64,000 nt of DNA from Tachypleus tridentatus (lineage: Eukaryota > Arthropoda > Merostomata > Xiphosura > Limulidae). The notes under the pieces were generated by a model that saw only the letters and a list, made by a program, of their open reading frames with translations, was not told the origin of the DNA and did not search any database. The stretch lies in the NCBI RefSeq assembly GCF_004210375.1, contig NC_134830.1, positions 4,960,001 to 5,024,000 on the forward strand. The letters run 5' to 3'. Both the position numbers and the translations under genes were made by a program. Of the stretch, positions 34,124-45,515 are shown in pieces (positions within the stretch are counted from its first letter, which is position 1; each line of letters opens with the position of its first letter).

Positions 34124-34244
34124 GTGTGTGTGTGTGTTTTCTTATAGCAAAGCCACACCGGGCCATCTGCTGAGCCCACGAGGGGAATCAAACCCCAGAT
34201 TTTAGCATTGTAAATCCGTAGACTTATCGCTGTACTAGCGGGGA
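34124..34244 (-). mobile_element. SINE-2 (tRNA-derived), minus orientation
   Basis: On the minus strand: tRNA-like head CCCCGCTAGTACAGCGATAA (box A-like), TTTACAATGC, then box B-like GGGGTTTGATTCCCCTCGTG, and the tail CAGATGGCCCGGTGTGGCTT TGCTATAAG ending in (AC)n. Flanks carry an imperfect 10-bp target duplication, GAAACAAATT (34114-34123) and GAAACGAATT (34245-34254). Confidence 0.8.
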
Positions 34245-34402
34245 GAAACGAATTAATCCGAAAGAAAAACAATTTTAAGTTTTGAACAGCACCTTGCAAA
34301 GGTATTCACACCTATCCCCTGCAAAGTTTCCTTCTTTTTTTGACGACTGATCTTCCAATCATAAACTTTCAAAAGCTATTCTATATTTAGAACCTACAAA
34401 AC

Positions 34403-34560
34403 TTACTCCAAACTGAGAAAGCTGAAAAAATGTTGATATTATGCAGCTAAGTTAGAGTTTCAAAGACAATTAGAATATTCTTACTCCAAACTTAGAAAGC
34501 TGAAAAAATGTTGATATTATCAACTAATTTAGAGTTTCAAGGACAATTAGAATATTTTTA
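34403..34560. repeat. Tandem duplication of about 80 bp, two copies
   Basis: CTTACTCCAAACTGAGAAAG through GACAATTAGAATATT is repeated once, starting again near 34480, with a few differences (ACTGAG/ACTTAG, GCAGCTAAG/CAACTAAT). Confidence 0.85.
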
Positions 34561-35390
34561 ATTGTATAAATTAAATACAATCAAAGCAGTTTAACTTAAC
34601 TTCAGAGAAAATGCATCTGTTCATCTCACAACTCATATAGTGATATCACAAACCTACTGAGGAGGTTTCAAAACAAAACAGAAATAAAGCGGTAGAGAAG
34701 CACAGATATAAAAAAGTTATAAGAAAATTTCAAAGTCACGGATTATCCCTTTGGGTATTGTTACATATTATAATTTATCCCAGACAAGTATGTTATGCAT
34801 GTTATCTCTTACGATTTCATATAACCGGAAATTTTAATTTTAATTTAGAAGTTAATTGAATGTCAGTATATGTCAAATTTGTGATATTCGCTAACATTAT
34901 TGATATACACAATTTTCTTTCTTAACATAAATATATTTTAATATACAAATAACAATATAATTTATAATAACGGTTATAACAAACAATGATTTATGTACAA
35001 CAGTTTTATAAACTTACAAACAAAACTGCTACAATTCCTACCAAAGGCGCTTCGACCAAGTACTGACTTACGAACTAAAAACTTACGCATTAAGCAACTT
35101 TCAATTTATATATTTTCTTTGCAGGTTTTGTTGACATTTAATCTCCTTCCCACATAACAGTATTAAGTTTGATAGTTAGAGTTTAAATAAAGGTAAGTTC
35201 GTTTATAAAAAATGTTCACGTTATTTGTATTTCCTCAAAAAAGTGGTATTATTGGTAGGAGGAATACTTTTGCAAGGCATTGTACATATTCCTTTATCTA
35301 TCAAAGATAAATAAGTTAGGCATACGTCGCGTAGTTTATACCTATGTGTTGTATCAGAAATTATGCCTACATTTAGTCGAATGATTTACA

Positions 35391-36502
35391 TTAAAGGTGG
35401 ATTTTCAACAAATTTACTAATTGCCTTAGAAACTGTACTTTGGTTAGGTATAATTCCTGTGTGGTTGTCATATTTTTAAACACTTTAGTTTTTGAGTAAA
35501 AAATGAAACAAATTATGCGGGTTCCCGAATTAAAGTTCCTCTCGGTCATTTGGCTGTTTCTTGACATTTTACAACTATGACGTAATAGTTGCCAAACACG
35601 CTTCGTTGCGCGCCGACCATTGTGTTCCTTTCAGTGCTAGTGTTTTATGTAAATCTATCGGTGCTTTTTTAAAATTACATACTTTGTGAGACTATTTTTT
35701 GTCTTGATATTGCTACTTTATGTTTGTTTTATGATAACATGGTTTACTGCGTTGCTTTCAAAATAAATTAACTATTCAGACTGCTATATCTAGTTTGATT
35801 TTATAGACAGAATTATGACGTATAATTGAAATTCATTTTGTTACGAGTCATAAATACCCGGTACAATAATTGTGGAAGGGGGCAAGTATTAGTTACCATA
35901 GTCGGCAAAGTATAAACAAATAAAACCCAGTCTGTGATACCAATAATTTATAAACGCCAGACAGGTTTCGAGATGATTAAAATTACACGTGAAATAATAC
36001 AGACCATATTTGTTGTCATGACTTAGGCTTACCATTCTTCCACTGGAGGTATGACCAACTCGCAACCGGTCTGGGCACTATCAGTATAACTCACAGTTTC
36101 GCCACTTTCGCTCGTGGAACTGTCCTCATCACTAGAACTTGTCAGATTTGTTTCAAAAGTAACTGTTCCAGGTTCGTTCAGAGTAGGTTCGAATTGATAT
36201 GGCGCTACTCGACAATGTTCAGAACGAAAAGTCAAAACAGACTTCGCCTCTTTTTCTCCGTATGCACTGGCCATGTTTATTTACATTCAACGCGCTGGTG
36301 TTGGCGGTTTGTTTGGAAACTATTACGTCATAGTACTTTTCCTAGCAGCAAACGTAAAAACTAAAACGTTCGGATTGCGGCTCGGAAAGGGCTCTTTCTG
36401 CACCAAGTTCTATGTTTCATTTCTTATCACATATTTTTTATCAAAAATCTAAACCTGCAAAATTAATCAGTATGAGTAGTTATATGTAAAATTCACCTTT
36501 AA
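35391..36502. mobile_element. TTAA-bordered inverted-repeat structure (candidate DNA transposon)
   Basis: The left end reads TTAAAGGTGGATTTT and the right end, on the opposite strand, reads TTAAAGGTGAATTTT. Moving inward, both arms contain a TTTTTGA..TAAAAAAT..GAAAC stretch. About 170-190 bp in, both carry CTATGACGTAATAGTT followed by CCAAACA. The arms are therefore long, diverged inverted repeats. TTAA target sites are known for the piggyBac and Kolobok superfamilies. No transposase catalytic domain is visible; the only coding segment is the minus-strand exon at 36033-36274. Superfamily assignment is inference. Confidence 0.5.
36033..36274 (-). CDS. Candidate first exon of a P2X7-ballast-like protein
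   Basis: An 80-codon reading frame starts with ATG at 36274 (MASAYGEKEAKSV), includes CRVAPYQFEP, and then a Ser/Thr/Asp/Glu-rich low-complexity segment. It ends IPPVEE plus TG at a good donor, GAATG|GTAAGCC; reading through instead gives Trp and a TAA stop at 36029. PY.FEP followed by an acidic Ser-rich stretch and a junction just before an expected Cys-rich block is the arrangement I recall from invertebrate proteins called P2X purinoceptor 7-like. No following exon with the Cys-rich zinc-binding block was found between here and UBXN1. The function is not established, and it could be an orphan exon carried inside the TTAA structure. Confidence 0.4.
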
Positions 36503-36652
36503 GTCATTATTACAGTTAATATCCTAGTGGTGTATCATTAAGTCATTATTACAGTTAATATCCTAGTGGTGTATCATTAAGTCACTATTACAGTTAATAT
36601 CCTATTTATGAGTCATTAAGTCACCATTACAGTTAATATCCTAGTTTGGTGT
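36502..36652. repeat. Short minisatellite, 39-bp unit, about 4 copies
   Basis: The unit is CATTAAGTCATTATTACAGT then TAATATCCTAGTGGTGTAT. It abuts the right border of the TTAA structure, and its unit contains TTAA, the probable target. Confidence 0.85.
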
Positions 36653-37540
36653 AATACCTCCACAGCTGTGGTTATACAGCTTTTGAAAGTGAGGTAATAA
36701 GCTATTTTTATGTGAGATTTGACATCAGACTTCCTACATCATTATTCAAATTAATTACTTTGATATTTTTGTTATAGAATTACTAAGTGAAATGTTTCAT
36801 TCACATTTGACTCAAATTTTATGATTTTTTGTGTTTATGGTCCTTATGATAACAACTCAGTACTTAAGAACCTCGAGAGTTTTTCCAACTATCAGTCACT
36901 GAGGACATACTGGAGGGTTTGGTTCTATTACAACTCAATCACTAGATGTAAATTTATTTTTATTAAGTCTTGTTATAAGTAGTTCACTTCTTTGTGGTAC
37001 AATTACTGCTCTCCTTGTTGTCACTCTGATGTAGTAATTATCATATAGTGCATGGAAATCTCCACTCATAGACTGTGAAGCGATTTGAAGCTAGTCTAAT
37101 ATCACATCCATATCTCTGCAAGTATTCAGTTCCAAACAAGCATTCTTCATAATACCAATCACCTACACAGCATGAAGTGCGGAGAAGCTTCCTACAATAA
37201 TGGCAACTTCCAGTTTTCTTCCTGCTGGAACTTTATGTTCACATTACTACATTTTCTTTTATCACTATTTGAAACAGTCGTCCACATGTCTGTCATCAAA
37301 TCATGTCAAATGATTGTAGCTTTAGAGCCAGTGTTAATCAGCGTAGTTCAAGGACTGTAATGAATAAGCCCTTAGGTTAACTATTGGAACTTTAACTTTA
37401 CTGTCAATTACACCAAATTTATTTAATTGAGTAATACAGTGGCAAATGGAACTCACAAGTCACTAACTCGATGTAGTTTATGGTTAGACTAAAGAAAACA
37501 ATTCTGAGACTGATATTGAACAAAGTACATCAAGTTTATT
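36653..37540. other. Intergenic, nothing recognised
   Basis: AT-rich sequence with no convincing reading frame, domain or tandem repeat. A 62-codon open stretch at 37172-37360 has no recognisable motif. Confidence 0.5.
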
Positions 37541-37559
37541 TAAGTTCATATAAATACAT

Positions 37560-37712
37560 ACAGTTTGATTAAACTTTGTAGAATGGACGGCAACTGCCTG
37601 TCGTGGAGACATAAGTGTAGAGGACGACGTTTCGAAAGTCTTCCGCCTTTCGTCTTCAAATCAGCGCCTACATAGATACTGACTTGAAGACGAAAGGCGA
37701 AAAACTATTTAA
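37560..37712. repeat. Hairpin-bearing repeat, possibly a Penelope-type terminal fragment
   Basis: Arms 37644-37664 and 37679-37699 are 21 bp each with one mismatch and a 14-bp loop (CGCCTTTCGTCTTCAAATCA on the plus strand at the left arm). On the minus strand the left part reads GAAGACGAAAGGCGGAAGAC then TTTCGAAACGTCG. Penelope-like elements carry this sort of GAAGACGAAAG..CGAAACGTC segment in their inverted or tandem termini. No coding region adjoins it, so the assignment is tentative. Confidence 0.4.
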
Positions 37713-38181
37713 ACCAAATAACAAAATTATCCAAACGTCCAGTTTAGATGGAAAATGGTCATAAGTTCCGAAGTAAGATCGTCTTACCATTATTAGTTCG
37801 AATGGGGGTCTTGAAAGCTCAACATGTAGCAATGGAGGCCCTTCCTCGTGCCGAAAATCACATGATTTACAGCCTAGTGTTATTTATATCTATGGTGTAA
37901 ATGACGAATTATTGCCTATTCTCCTTTCCTTTCATTCATAAGTTTTCTTATAAAGAATATTGTCAAACAAGTTTTGACGTCTAACCTAAACTTAACCTCA
38001 AACAATGAATTGCACAATATAATTTTTTACATTGGTTCCGTTGTAGTTACATGTTCTCAATAGATTTGAAATCCGCACAACATTGAGAGATAAATGCAAT
38101 AAAAACATATATTTGAAATCAAATATTTAATTTTTTTTAGCTATATTTGGAGCAACTGCATTCGTTAGGTTTAAAATTGTG

Positions 38182-38297
38182 TGTGTTTTTCTTATAGCAA
38201 AGCCACATCGGGCTATCTGCTAAGCCCACCGAGGGAAATCGAACTCCTGATTTTAGCGTTGTAAATTCGCAGACGTACCGCTGTATTTGCGGGGGGC
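38182..38297 (-). mobile_element. SINE-2 (tRNA-derived), minus orientation
   Basis: On the minus strand it starts near CCCCCCGCAAATACAGCGGT, contains TCAGGAGTTCGATTTCCCTC (box B) and ends AGATAGCCCGATGTGGCTTT GCTATAAGAAAAACACACAC. It is flanked by a 15-bp direct repeat with one mismatch, AGGTTTAAAATTGTG (38167-38181) and AGGTTTAATATTGTG (38298-38312). These are the marks of target-primed insertion. Confidence 0.88.
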
Positions 38298-38438
38298 AGG
38301 TTTAATATTGTGACTTTATTATATCGTTACAAGTTAAATAAGAGAAAGCTGGTGGTTTGGCTAATTAGAATTAAAAAAAATTAAATTAATTTACGGAATT
38401 AAGTGTCTAAATTCCAAGACTTGATTCTTTGCAGTGGA

Positions 38439-38482
38439 CACAGCAGATAGCCTAATACGATTTTGCTGTAAAATAAAAACAA
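38439..38482 (+). repeat. SINE-2 3' tail fragment
   Basis: CAGCAGATAGCCTAATACGA then TTTTGCTGTAAAATAAAAAC resembles the SINE-2 tail, without a head. It is 5'-truncated and diverged. Confidence 0.5.
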
Positions 38483-39219
38483 GCGTTTCATTGTGTTTTA
38501 AGACGCGAAGCTTCAAACTGTGGTTCGTGTACCAATGTTGGTGCGTTACTATGCAAAAAAACAAAACAAATAAATAATATGATATTTATAAGTCTAAACT
38601 GAGCTTCTTGCATAAACGTACATAACTCTTTACATTTGAACTCAACCTCTATCATCATAGTCTTGCCAATGTTTACTTTCCTTCAAACTGATGAAAAAAC
38701 GCTTCATATATTCTTAAACTGCATAAGAAAAAACAATCATATCCTTTCCATTTATGGGTAATAGTTTAAAATATCAAACTTTGTTACAAGATTTTATTTT
38801 CTATTTAAAAATTAGTTTTGACTACAGACAAAAAATTTAAACAAAAAGTGGTGCATGAGCCTAAAAATTTTGAGAACCACTATCTTAAAACATTCATTGT
38901 AATTTCATATCTATCATTTTTGGGTCCAGTATGTTTCTTGCCTAACAACATATTTCATCCTAAAAGCTGAACTCAGATGAATATTGCTAAAATACGTGTT
39001 TTAAAATGTGATTTATTACTCGATTATTGATGGACGTTTTTAATATAAAATTAAGGAAAAATATATTGTCTTCAGCTTGAACTTGAACTAACTTATGGTG
39101 TTAAATTAGACCGAGAGCGCCTAAAATATCGCACGTTTGATGTCAAGAATCCAGTTAATTTGGGGATATTAGAGATGAAAGTATATTATAAATACTAGCT
39201 GGAGTGACATCCCCTAGAC

Positions 39220-39502
39220 ATGGCCGGCATGGCCAAGCGTGTTAAGGCGTGCGACTCGTAATCTGAGGGTCGCGGGTTCGCATCCCTGTTGCGCCAAACA
39301 TGCTCGCCCTCCCAGCCGTGGGGGCGTTATAATGTGACGGTCTATCCCACTATTCGTTGATAAAAGAGTAGCCCAAGAGTTGGCGGTGGGTGGTGATGAC
39401 TAGTTGCCTTCCCTCTAGTCTTACACTGCTAAATTAGGGACGGCTAACACAGATAGCCCTCGAGTAGCTTTGTGCGAAATTCAAAAACAAACAAACAAAC
39501 AA
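39220..39502 (+). mobile_element. SINE-1 (tRNA-derived), full-length with target duplication
   Basis: The head GGCATGGCCAAGCGTGTTAA carries box A, and GGGTTCGCATCCC carries box B. The body GGCGGTGGGTGGTGATGACT follows, and the tail is AGATAGCCCTCGAGTAGCTT TGTGCGAAATTC plus (CAAA)n. A perfect 13-bp direct repeat, ACATCCCCTAGAC, flanks it (39207-39219 and 39503-39515). The D-arm resembles Ser/Leu tRNAs and the anticodon arm resembles Lys/Thr tRNAs, so the parent tRNA is uncertain. It is not a functional tRNA gene. Confidence 0.95.
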
Positions 39503-39720
39503 ACATCCCCTAGACGGAAATGTTGTAAATTCATGATTAAATAAAAGATATCTTACGACATTAAAAGTTGCCACCTTTACACATAATTATAAAAATGCCC
39601 ATAAAACTGCAAAACACGAAATGTGAAACTGCAAATTTGCATGTATCTCTATATGGACCCAATAATCCTTCATGTCAAATTTGACAGAGAAATCAACAGG
39701 GGGAAGTAATGGACAAAAAC

Positions 39721-40000
39721 TGTTTGTTTGTTTTGGAATTTTGCACAAAGCTACTCGAGGGCTATCTGTGCTAGCCGTCCCTAATTTAGCAGTGTAAAAC
39801 TAGAGGGAAGGCAGCTAGTCATCACCACCCACCGCCAACTCTTGGGCTACTCTTTTACCAACGAAAAGTGGGATTGACCGTCACATTATAACGCCCCACG
39901 GCTGGGAGGGCGAGCATGTTTGGCACGACTCGGGCGCGAACCCGCGACCCTCAGATTACGAAGCGCACGCCTTAACGCGCTAGGCCATGCCAGGCCCCTA
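39721..40000 (-). mobile_element. SINE-1 (tRNA-derived), full-length, minus orientation
   Basis: This copy is highly similar to the one at 39220 but in the opposite orientation. Its own target duplication is GACAAAAAC (39712-39720 and 40001-40009). Separate target duplications show two independent insertions about 220 bp apart rather than an inverted duplication. Confidence 0.93.
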
Positions 40001-40009
40001 GACAAAAAC

Positions 40010-42080
40010 ACCCATGTAAACTGCACAGCTGTAAATTATCACGTGTCCAAACGTTATGGGCCTAATGAACTATTATAACAAATTTTTTGAAGATCCATTC
40101 AGAGTCTGCGAAATATTGACATGGGCGTACAACAGACAGCACTATTATATTTATATAGATGAGAATCTGTGAACAATTGAATGTGTTTTCAGTTGATATA
40201 GTATAAGTAATTCAGTAAAGACGAACGCTTACATAGTTGATCATTAAAAATATCTAGTTACTTTATGTTAAAAATATAATTGCTTAATTATGGCACTTGA
40301 TTCTTTATTATTTTTTCAAGCGTTACCCCTTTTGTCAAAAGACAAAGTTATGTATGTTACTGTCGGCTATTATTTAAACTGTATTTGCACTTTCGTCAAG
40401 ATATGAATGATATGTTTTTTATATATTTTTCATTTCGAATATTTATAACAAAATTAAGAATCTTACAGCAGTTTTTGTGATCATAACTGTTTAAAAGATA
40501 TAACAATATGATGTTTTTAAGTCTTGACTTTTATTGTAATAATTGTACGAATACGTAATTCACTCTGGATGTTCAAAACTTTATTGGTCAACGTTAAGTT
40601 ACCACATTAAAATGTATTTGTCACTGTTGACATGTTTACTTGATCAGACTGAAACTTAAAGGTTATTAATATTGATTTGTTTTTGAAAGAAACCCACCTT
40701 TGAGCTTGACGTCACGTAAATCGTGGTGTCGTTTGGTTGCTGATTGACTAATCGTATGTTCAAGGAATATCTGTTGTATCTGTTTTTTCTTGTATGTGTG
40801 GTTCGTTTCCGCTCTTAGCACCAATAGAGTGAGAGTTATACAACATATATATTTTAAACGTATACAGTAAATTGGTATTTTTACAAGTTATATTATGACT
40901 GTCATTCAACAGGAATTTGACGAAGTTTAAATCGATCGTCAACATCAAGAGGCGGCGAAAATAAGAACTGGAGCAGAGATTGTGGGGTCCAGGAGTTGGA
41001 GGAGGTCGAAGATTGAACGTGAAATCATACATTAATAACATAAGCTCACAATTCTTAATACTTAAACAACGCTAAATAGCTACAGCTTATTTGACATCTA
41101 CTATGAGTATGAGGTAATTTTATTTCTTGTGTTTAAAGCGATGTTGTGATTCGAGGCAAGATGTAAAAAACAAAACTGGGCTCAATGACAAACATTCATA
41201 ACAACAGGCCAGAGAAATTTAGAATTAGAAAAACTATTATTGGGAAATTCTTTATCGTACTTTATGGTACGATATTATTAATCTTATTGTTACAAAGTGT
41301 AAGAACTTTTCAATATATCGATTATTCTTAATTAATGATAGCAGTTCTTGATAAATGGGTATTTGCTTTTGTAAGTTTTAAGAAAGTGACTGAACAAGTA
41401 AGAATGTAAAAAAAATTAAAAGTTGAAACTGTAACTCTGGGTTTGAGCTTGAATAACTAAATGACCCTTTGATAACCATAAATTATTTTTGTATCTTTCA
41501 TTTATCAATGAAAATGTGAACAATTTAATATAGTTTTTACTCTGTGGACATTAGTTTACAATATCAGTTATAATGGTAAAATAAGGAATGCATTTAGATA
41601 TTAAATCACCATGAATTTGTTTACTTTTACAGTTGTATATAAATTGGTCAGTGGTTTTCTTTCAGATGTACTTTAGCTTATTTATCCAGCCTAAAGAAAC
41701 TTGGATGACAAATTTCTTCATTAATTCATGAAAAAGCAGTAGACATTTTAGCTCTTCAGGTAGTATGCACTTCTAGTGAGCTTTGGAATATCCAACTGCC
41801 AGATCCCTCAACATACCCGTAGGCAATTGTTCCCCCCTTCTTTGTGTCTGCCCTCTCATCAGCTCTGCTTGTGAGTAGTGTGCCAGCTTTATATGCTATT
41901 CTATTATCTTATTAAAAATAATAGAACAAATAATTTTGGGGTCAGTGACTTATCTGTTATAACTACAGCTTTTATTTTGAATGAGAGATGCTAGATGGTG
42001 CAGGATATGGTTTGAAGAGACTTCTACATTTTAATGCTGTGTTCCTTGGTTGTACATAGCATGACAGTCTCATGGTATAT
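40010..42080. other. Intergenic; one consensus CRE-type site, otherwise nothing recognised
   Basis: An 8-bp palindrome TGACGTCA at 40707-40714 lies in a locally GC-richer stretch (about 40690-41000) that includes CGATCGTC and AGGCGGCGAAAATAAG. This could be an upstream region or 5' exon of an unseen gene. No coding exon with supported splice sites was found. The rest is AT-rich. Confidence 0.3.
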
Positions 42081-42095
42081 CTGTTTCTCAGTGGA

Positions 42096-42376
42096 GAGCC
42101 CGGCATGGCCAAGCATGTTAAGGCGTTCCACTCGTAATCCGAGGGTCACGGGTTCGAATCCCTGTCGCACCAAACATGTCTGCCCTTTCAGTCATGGGGG
42201 CATTATAATGTTATGGTCTATCCCACTATTTGTTGGTAAAAGAGTAGCCCAAGAGTTGGCAATGGGTGATGATGACTAGCTGCCTTCCCTCTTGTCTTGC
42301 TCTGCTAAATTAGGGACGGCTAACGCAGATAGCCCTCCAGTAGCTTTGAGCAAAATTTAAAAAACAAACAAACAAA
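42096..42376 (+). mobile_element. SINE-1 (tRNA-derived), full-length with target duplication
   Basis: Box A region GGCATGGCCAAGCATGTTAA, box B GGGTTCGAATCCC and the standard body are present. The tail is AGTAGCTTTGAGCAAAATTT with (CAAA)n. The flanking direct repeat TTCTCAGTGGA is at 42085-42095 and 42377-42387. It is somewhat more diverged than the pair at 39.2-40.0 kb. Confidence 0.94.
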
Positions 42377-43574
42377 TTCTCAGTGGAAGGAGGGGTCAAG
42401 AATTTTTCCAGTCATTGAGTTTTGGTGGAATTTTACAAAGTTGGTCACTATATTTGGCTTTTATATACTGGGCAGAGAGATGTTTGTCACATGACTGTAG
42501 TTATACAACAGTGTAAACATTCACTATGAAGTATTAATATTACAGTGACCTCTGTACTAACAACAGTGTTAAAAAAACGTGTTTAAATATAAAGGAATAA
42601 CAAATTCTAGGGTTAAGCATTGGATTTACAAATACATAAGAGTAGAAAACGTTTTCTAAAGTTGACAAAGGTATTGTGTGTTTTTATTTGTGTAGTGAAT
42701 TCACTAGGATAAGGTAATTTGCTATTTGCCCGAAATACAAACTTCGTTTTCGATATTTTTCCTCATGCAACTGATAGAAATATTTTTTTTAGAAAAAGTT
42801 GAATTTTTAATTCAATACCTAATAGGTCAGTATGTGAAGACATGATAATTTGTCAGTTATAAATAACGACCATGTGTGCTTACGTTCTTCAATACTACTA
42901 CCATAATAACATGAGACAAAATAATGCAAATAAATCAAAGGAACTGTTCAATACAAACCTCATTAAACAAATAATATGTTTCTTTGTGTAATGTATTTAG
43001 TGTAATAGATCTTAATGTAAGAATGTGGTTTATTAGGATAAGAATAGTTATCTGTAACATATAGTATTTGCTTAATCTACCTTTCTAAAACAAGTAAAAT
43101 TATTATTCTGTCTTCCTTTACTATACATTACTGAATATTCTGAGTATAATTCATGTTTGTGATTAATGTTTCAAGTTAACATAATCAGATTTAAAACATA
43201 GTTTTGACCTGTTCTTTATCATTACTATGTCTTCTGTTAGCCTGCACACACCTAATTAGGAGTTTTCACACAATATATTATTCTAATCCACACGGTCATG
43301 ATAGGAACATTAAATAAATTGTTCTGCTCTTGCATGGATCTGATAAGTTTTAGGTTTAACACATCTGTTATAAGATATAGCATGGAAGAATCTATTGTAG
43401 GTTTACCTTGTCGCATTACTGTATATCTCTAGCATATCCTGTTTAAGGTATAGTTGGAATAATCTTTCTGGTTCTGTATATGGTAGTTTGATAACATTTA
43501 GCTGAGTTTTGTGCATTTACTATATGTGGAACATTTTGATGTAATGAAAATAACTGAAACTTGATTAAACAAAG

Positions 43575-44860
43575 ATAGTTTTTGTGATGGGAACTGCAGG
43601 GTGATAGGTGTTTGATAAAGTATTAAAACAATTTGGAGATGTGGCTCTATATGTGAAATACATCCTGTTGAAGCTAATAGTAAGGTTGAATCTATTTGGT
43701 TTTCTGTTAGTGTTTATAATGGGAAAAGACATTAGTTGTAATTTGTTAAAGACCACCAGATGAAACATGAGAAACTCTACAGTCAGATTAAGAATTCAGT
43801 GATAAATTAGGTTACAATTATGGAAGATATTAATTTCAATCATATAGATTGGGAAATGTTAAAATCAGAGGAAGAAACTAGACAGAAAGGTTTTCTTCAC
43901 CAGTTGATGCACTAGGAATCAATCAATTTCTGATTTATTGTTAACTTCTTATATAGAAATGATTGATTGGGTTGAGGTTAAGGAAGATGATTGGGTGTAG
44001 TCATAACACCATTAGACTTGATGTTTTACAAGATACATAGATAAGCAATAAGGGGATTTGGGTTCCAAATTTCAAGAAATCAAACAAGAATTATCTGTTT
44101 TGAATTGAGAAATGGAATTAATAGGAGGCACTGATGAACTATAAACAAAAATTAAATTACATTTTAAATATTTAAAATAATTACTGTCTTTATAAAATTA
44201 AAAGAGTGTGTCTGTGGGTAGAAGTCCAGGTAAGGTCACAAAGTTTATAAAGTGTTTTAATTGTAAGTTTAAGTTGATTACTTAACTACTGTCATGGGAG
44301 GTTTAGAGAAGATGAAGAGAGTTGGTTCAATAGGAAATTAATAATTTTAAAAATAGTTAACTGACAGCATAAATTGTAAGGATTTCTTCAGTTTAACCAA
44401 TGGTAAGCAAATATTAGGATGGGATTAGGGCTATTGAGGGATAATACAAGAAGGTTGATATTTTATTGTTGTGGGATGGTTGGGTTGTCAAGTTCCATTT
44501 TTTCTTCAGTTTTTACTAATGAACATTTTAGCCATGCTTGCCATCCTTAACAGTTGAACAAAATTATCACATTAATTCTGAGGTTGCTAAGAAAAAATTG
44601 GTAAGTGTAAAAAATGGAAAAGATTCTAGACCAGATAATATATTACTCAAGGTTCTTGAAGTAGGTGGTCAAGGGTTTGCTATGTGAACTATTTACTACT
44701 ATTATTGGAAGTTAGATAATGTAACTTCTTTTTTCAAGGAAGGCTATAAAAATTGTTCCAATACTTATAGATCTATTAGTCTTACAACAGTGGTGGGAAA
44801 AATGTTTGAAAGACTGATGAAAGATGTTTTGTAAAGTAATTTAAATTTGGTTAGATGGTA
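43575..44860 (+). pseudogene. CR1/L2-like LINE remnant: endonuclease and RT N-terminal part
   Basis: Broken frames give DVALYVKYILL (about 43640), ESIWF-like codons (about 43690), and then an endonuclease core reading DINFNHIDWEMLKSEEE with LDLM further on (about 43820-44030). RT motifs follow: KLVSVKNGKDSRPDNILLKV (about 44595-44660), VTSFFKEGYKN..NTYRSIS (about 44720-44770) and TTVVGKMFERLMKDVL (about 44785-44835). The order and spacing match CR1/L2/Daphne-type ORF2. Stops and frameshifts are numerous. Confidence 0.7.
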
Positions 44861-45515
44861 TGGGGTGACACTATAGTATGTGGTCTACTGAGCTGATGGC
44901 ATGGGGTGACACTATAGTATGTGGTCTACTGAGCTGATGGCATGGGGTGACACTATAGTATGTGGTCTACTGAGCTGATGGCATGTGGTGACACTATAGT
45001 ATGTGGTCTACTGAGCTGATGGCATGTGGTGACACTATAGTATGTGGTCTACTGAGCTGATGGCATGTGGTGACACTATAGTATGTGGTCTACTGAGCTA
45101 ATGGCATGGGGTGACACTATAGTATGTGGTCTACTGAGCTGATGGCATGTGGTGACACTATAGTATGTGGTCTACTGAGCTGATGGCATGTGGTGACACT
45201 ATAGTTTGTGGTCTACTGAGCTGATGGCATGGTGACACAATAGTATGTGGTCTACTGAGCTGATGGCATGGGGTGACACTATAGTATGTGGTCTACTGAG
45301 CTGATAGCATGTGGTGACACTATAGTATGTGGTCTACTGAGCTGATAGCATGTGGTGACACTATAGTATGTGGCCTACTGAGCTGATGGCATGGGGTGAC
45401 ACTATAGTATGTGGTCTACTGAGTTGATGGCATGGGGTGACACTATAGTATGTGGTCTACTGAGCTGATAGCATGTGGTGACACTATCGTATGTGGTTTA
45501 CTGAGCTGGAGTGGA
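44850..45515. repeat. Minisatellite, 41-bp unit, about 16 copies, inside the LINE remnant
   Basis: The unit is GATGGCATGGGGTGACACTA then TAGTATGTGGTCTACTGAGCT. Variants GGGGTG/GTGGTG and GATGG/GATAG are interleaved. The array lies between N-terminal RT motifs (ending about 44835) and central RT motifs (from about 45870) of the same LINE remnant. Confidence 0.95.

Noticed and set aside
39220-39300. A functional tRNA gene
   Set aside because: Box A and box B are present, but the anticodon and acceptor stems do not pair properly. The sequence continues into a SINE body with a (CAAA)n tail and target duplications.
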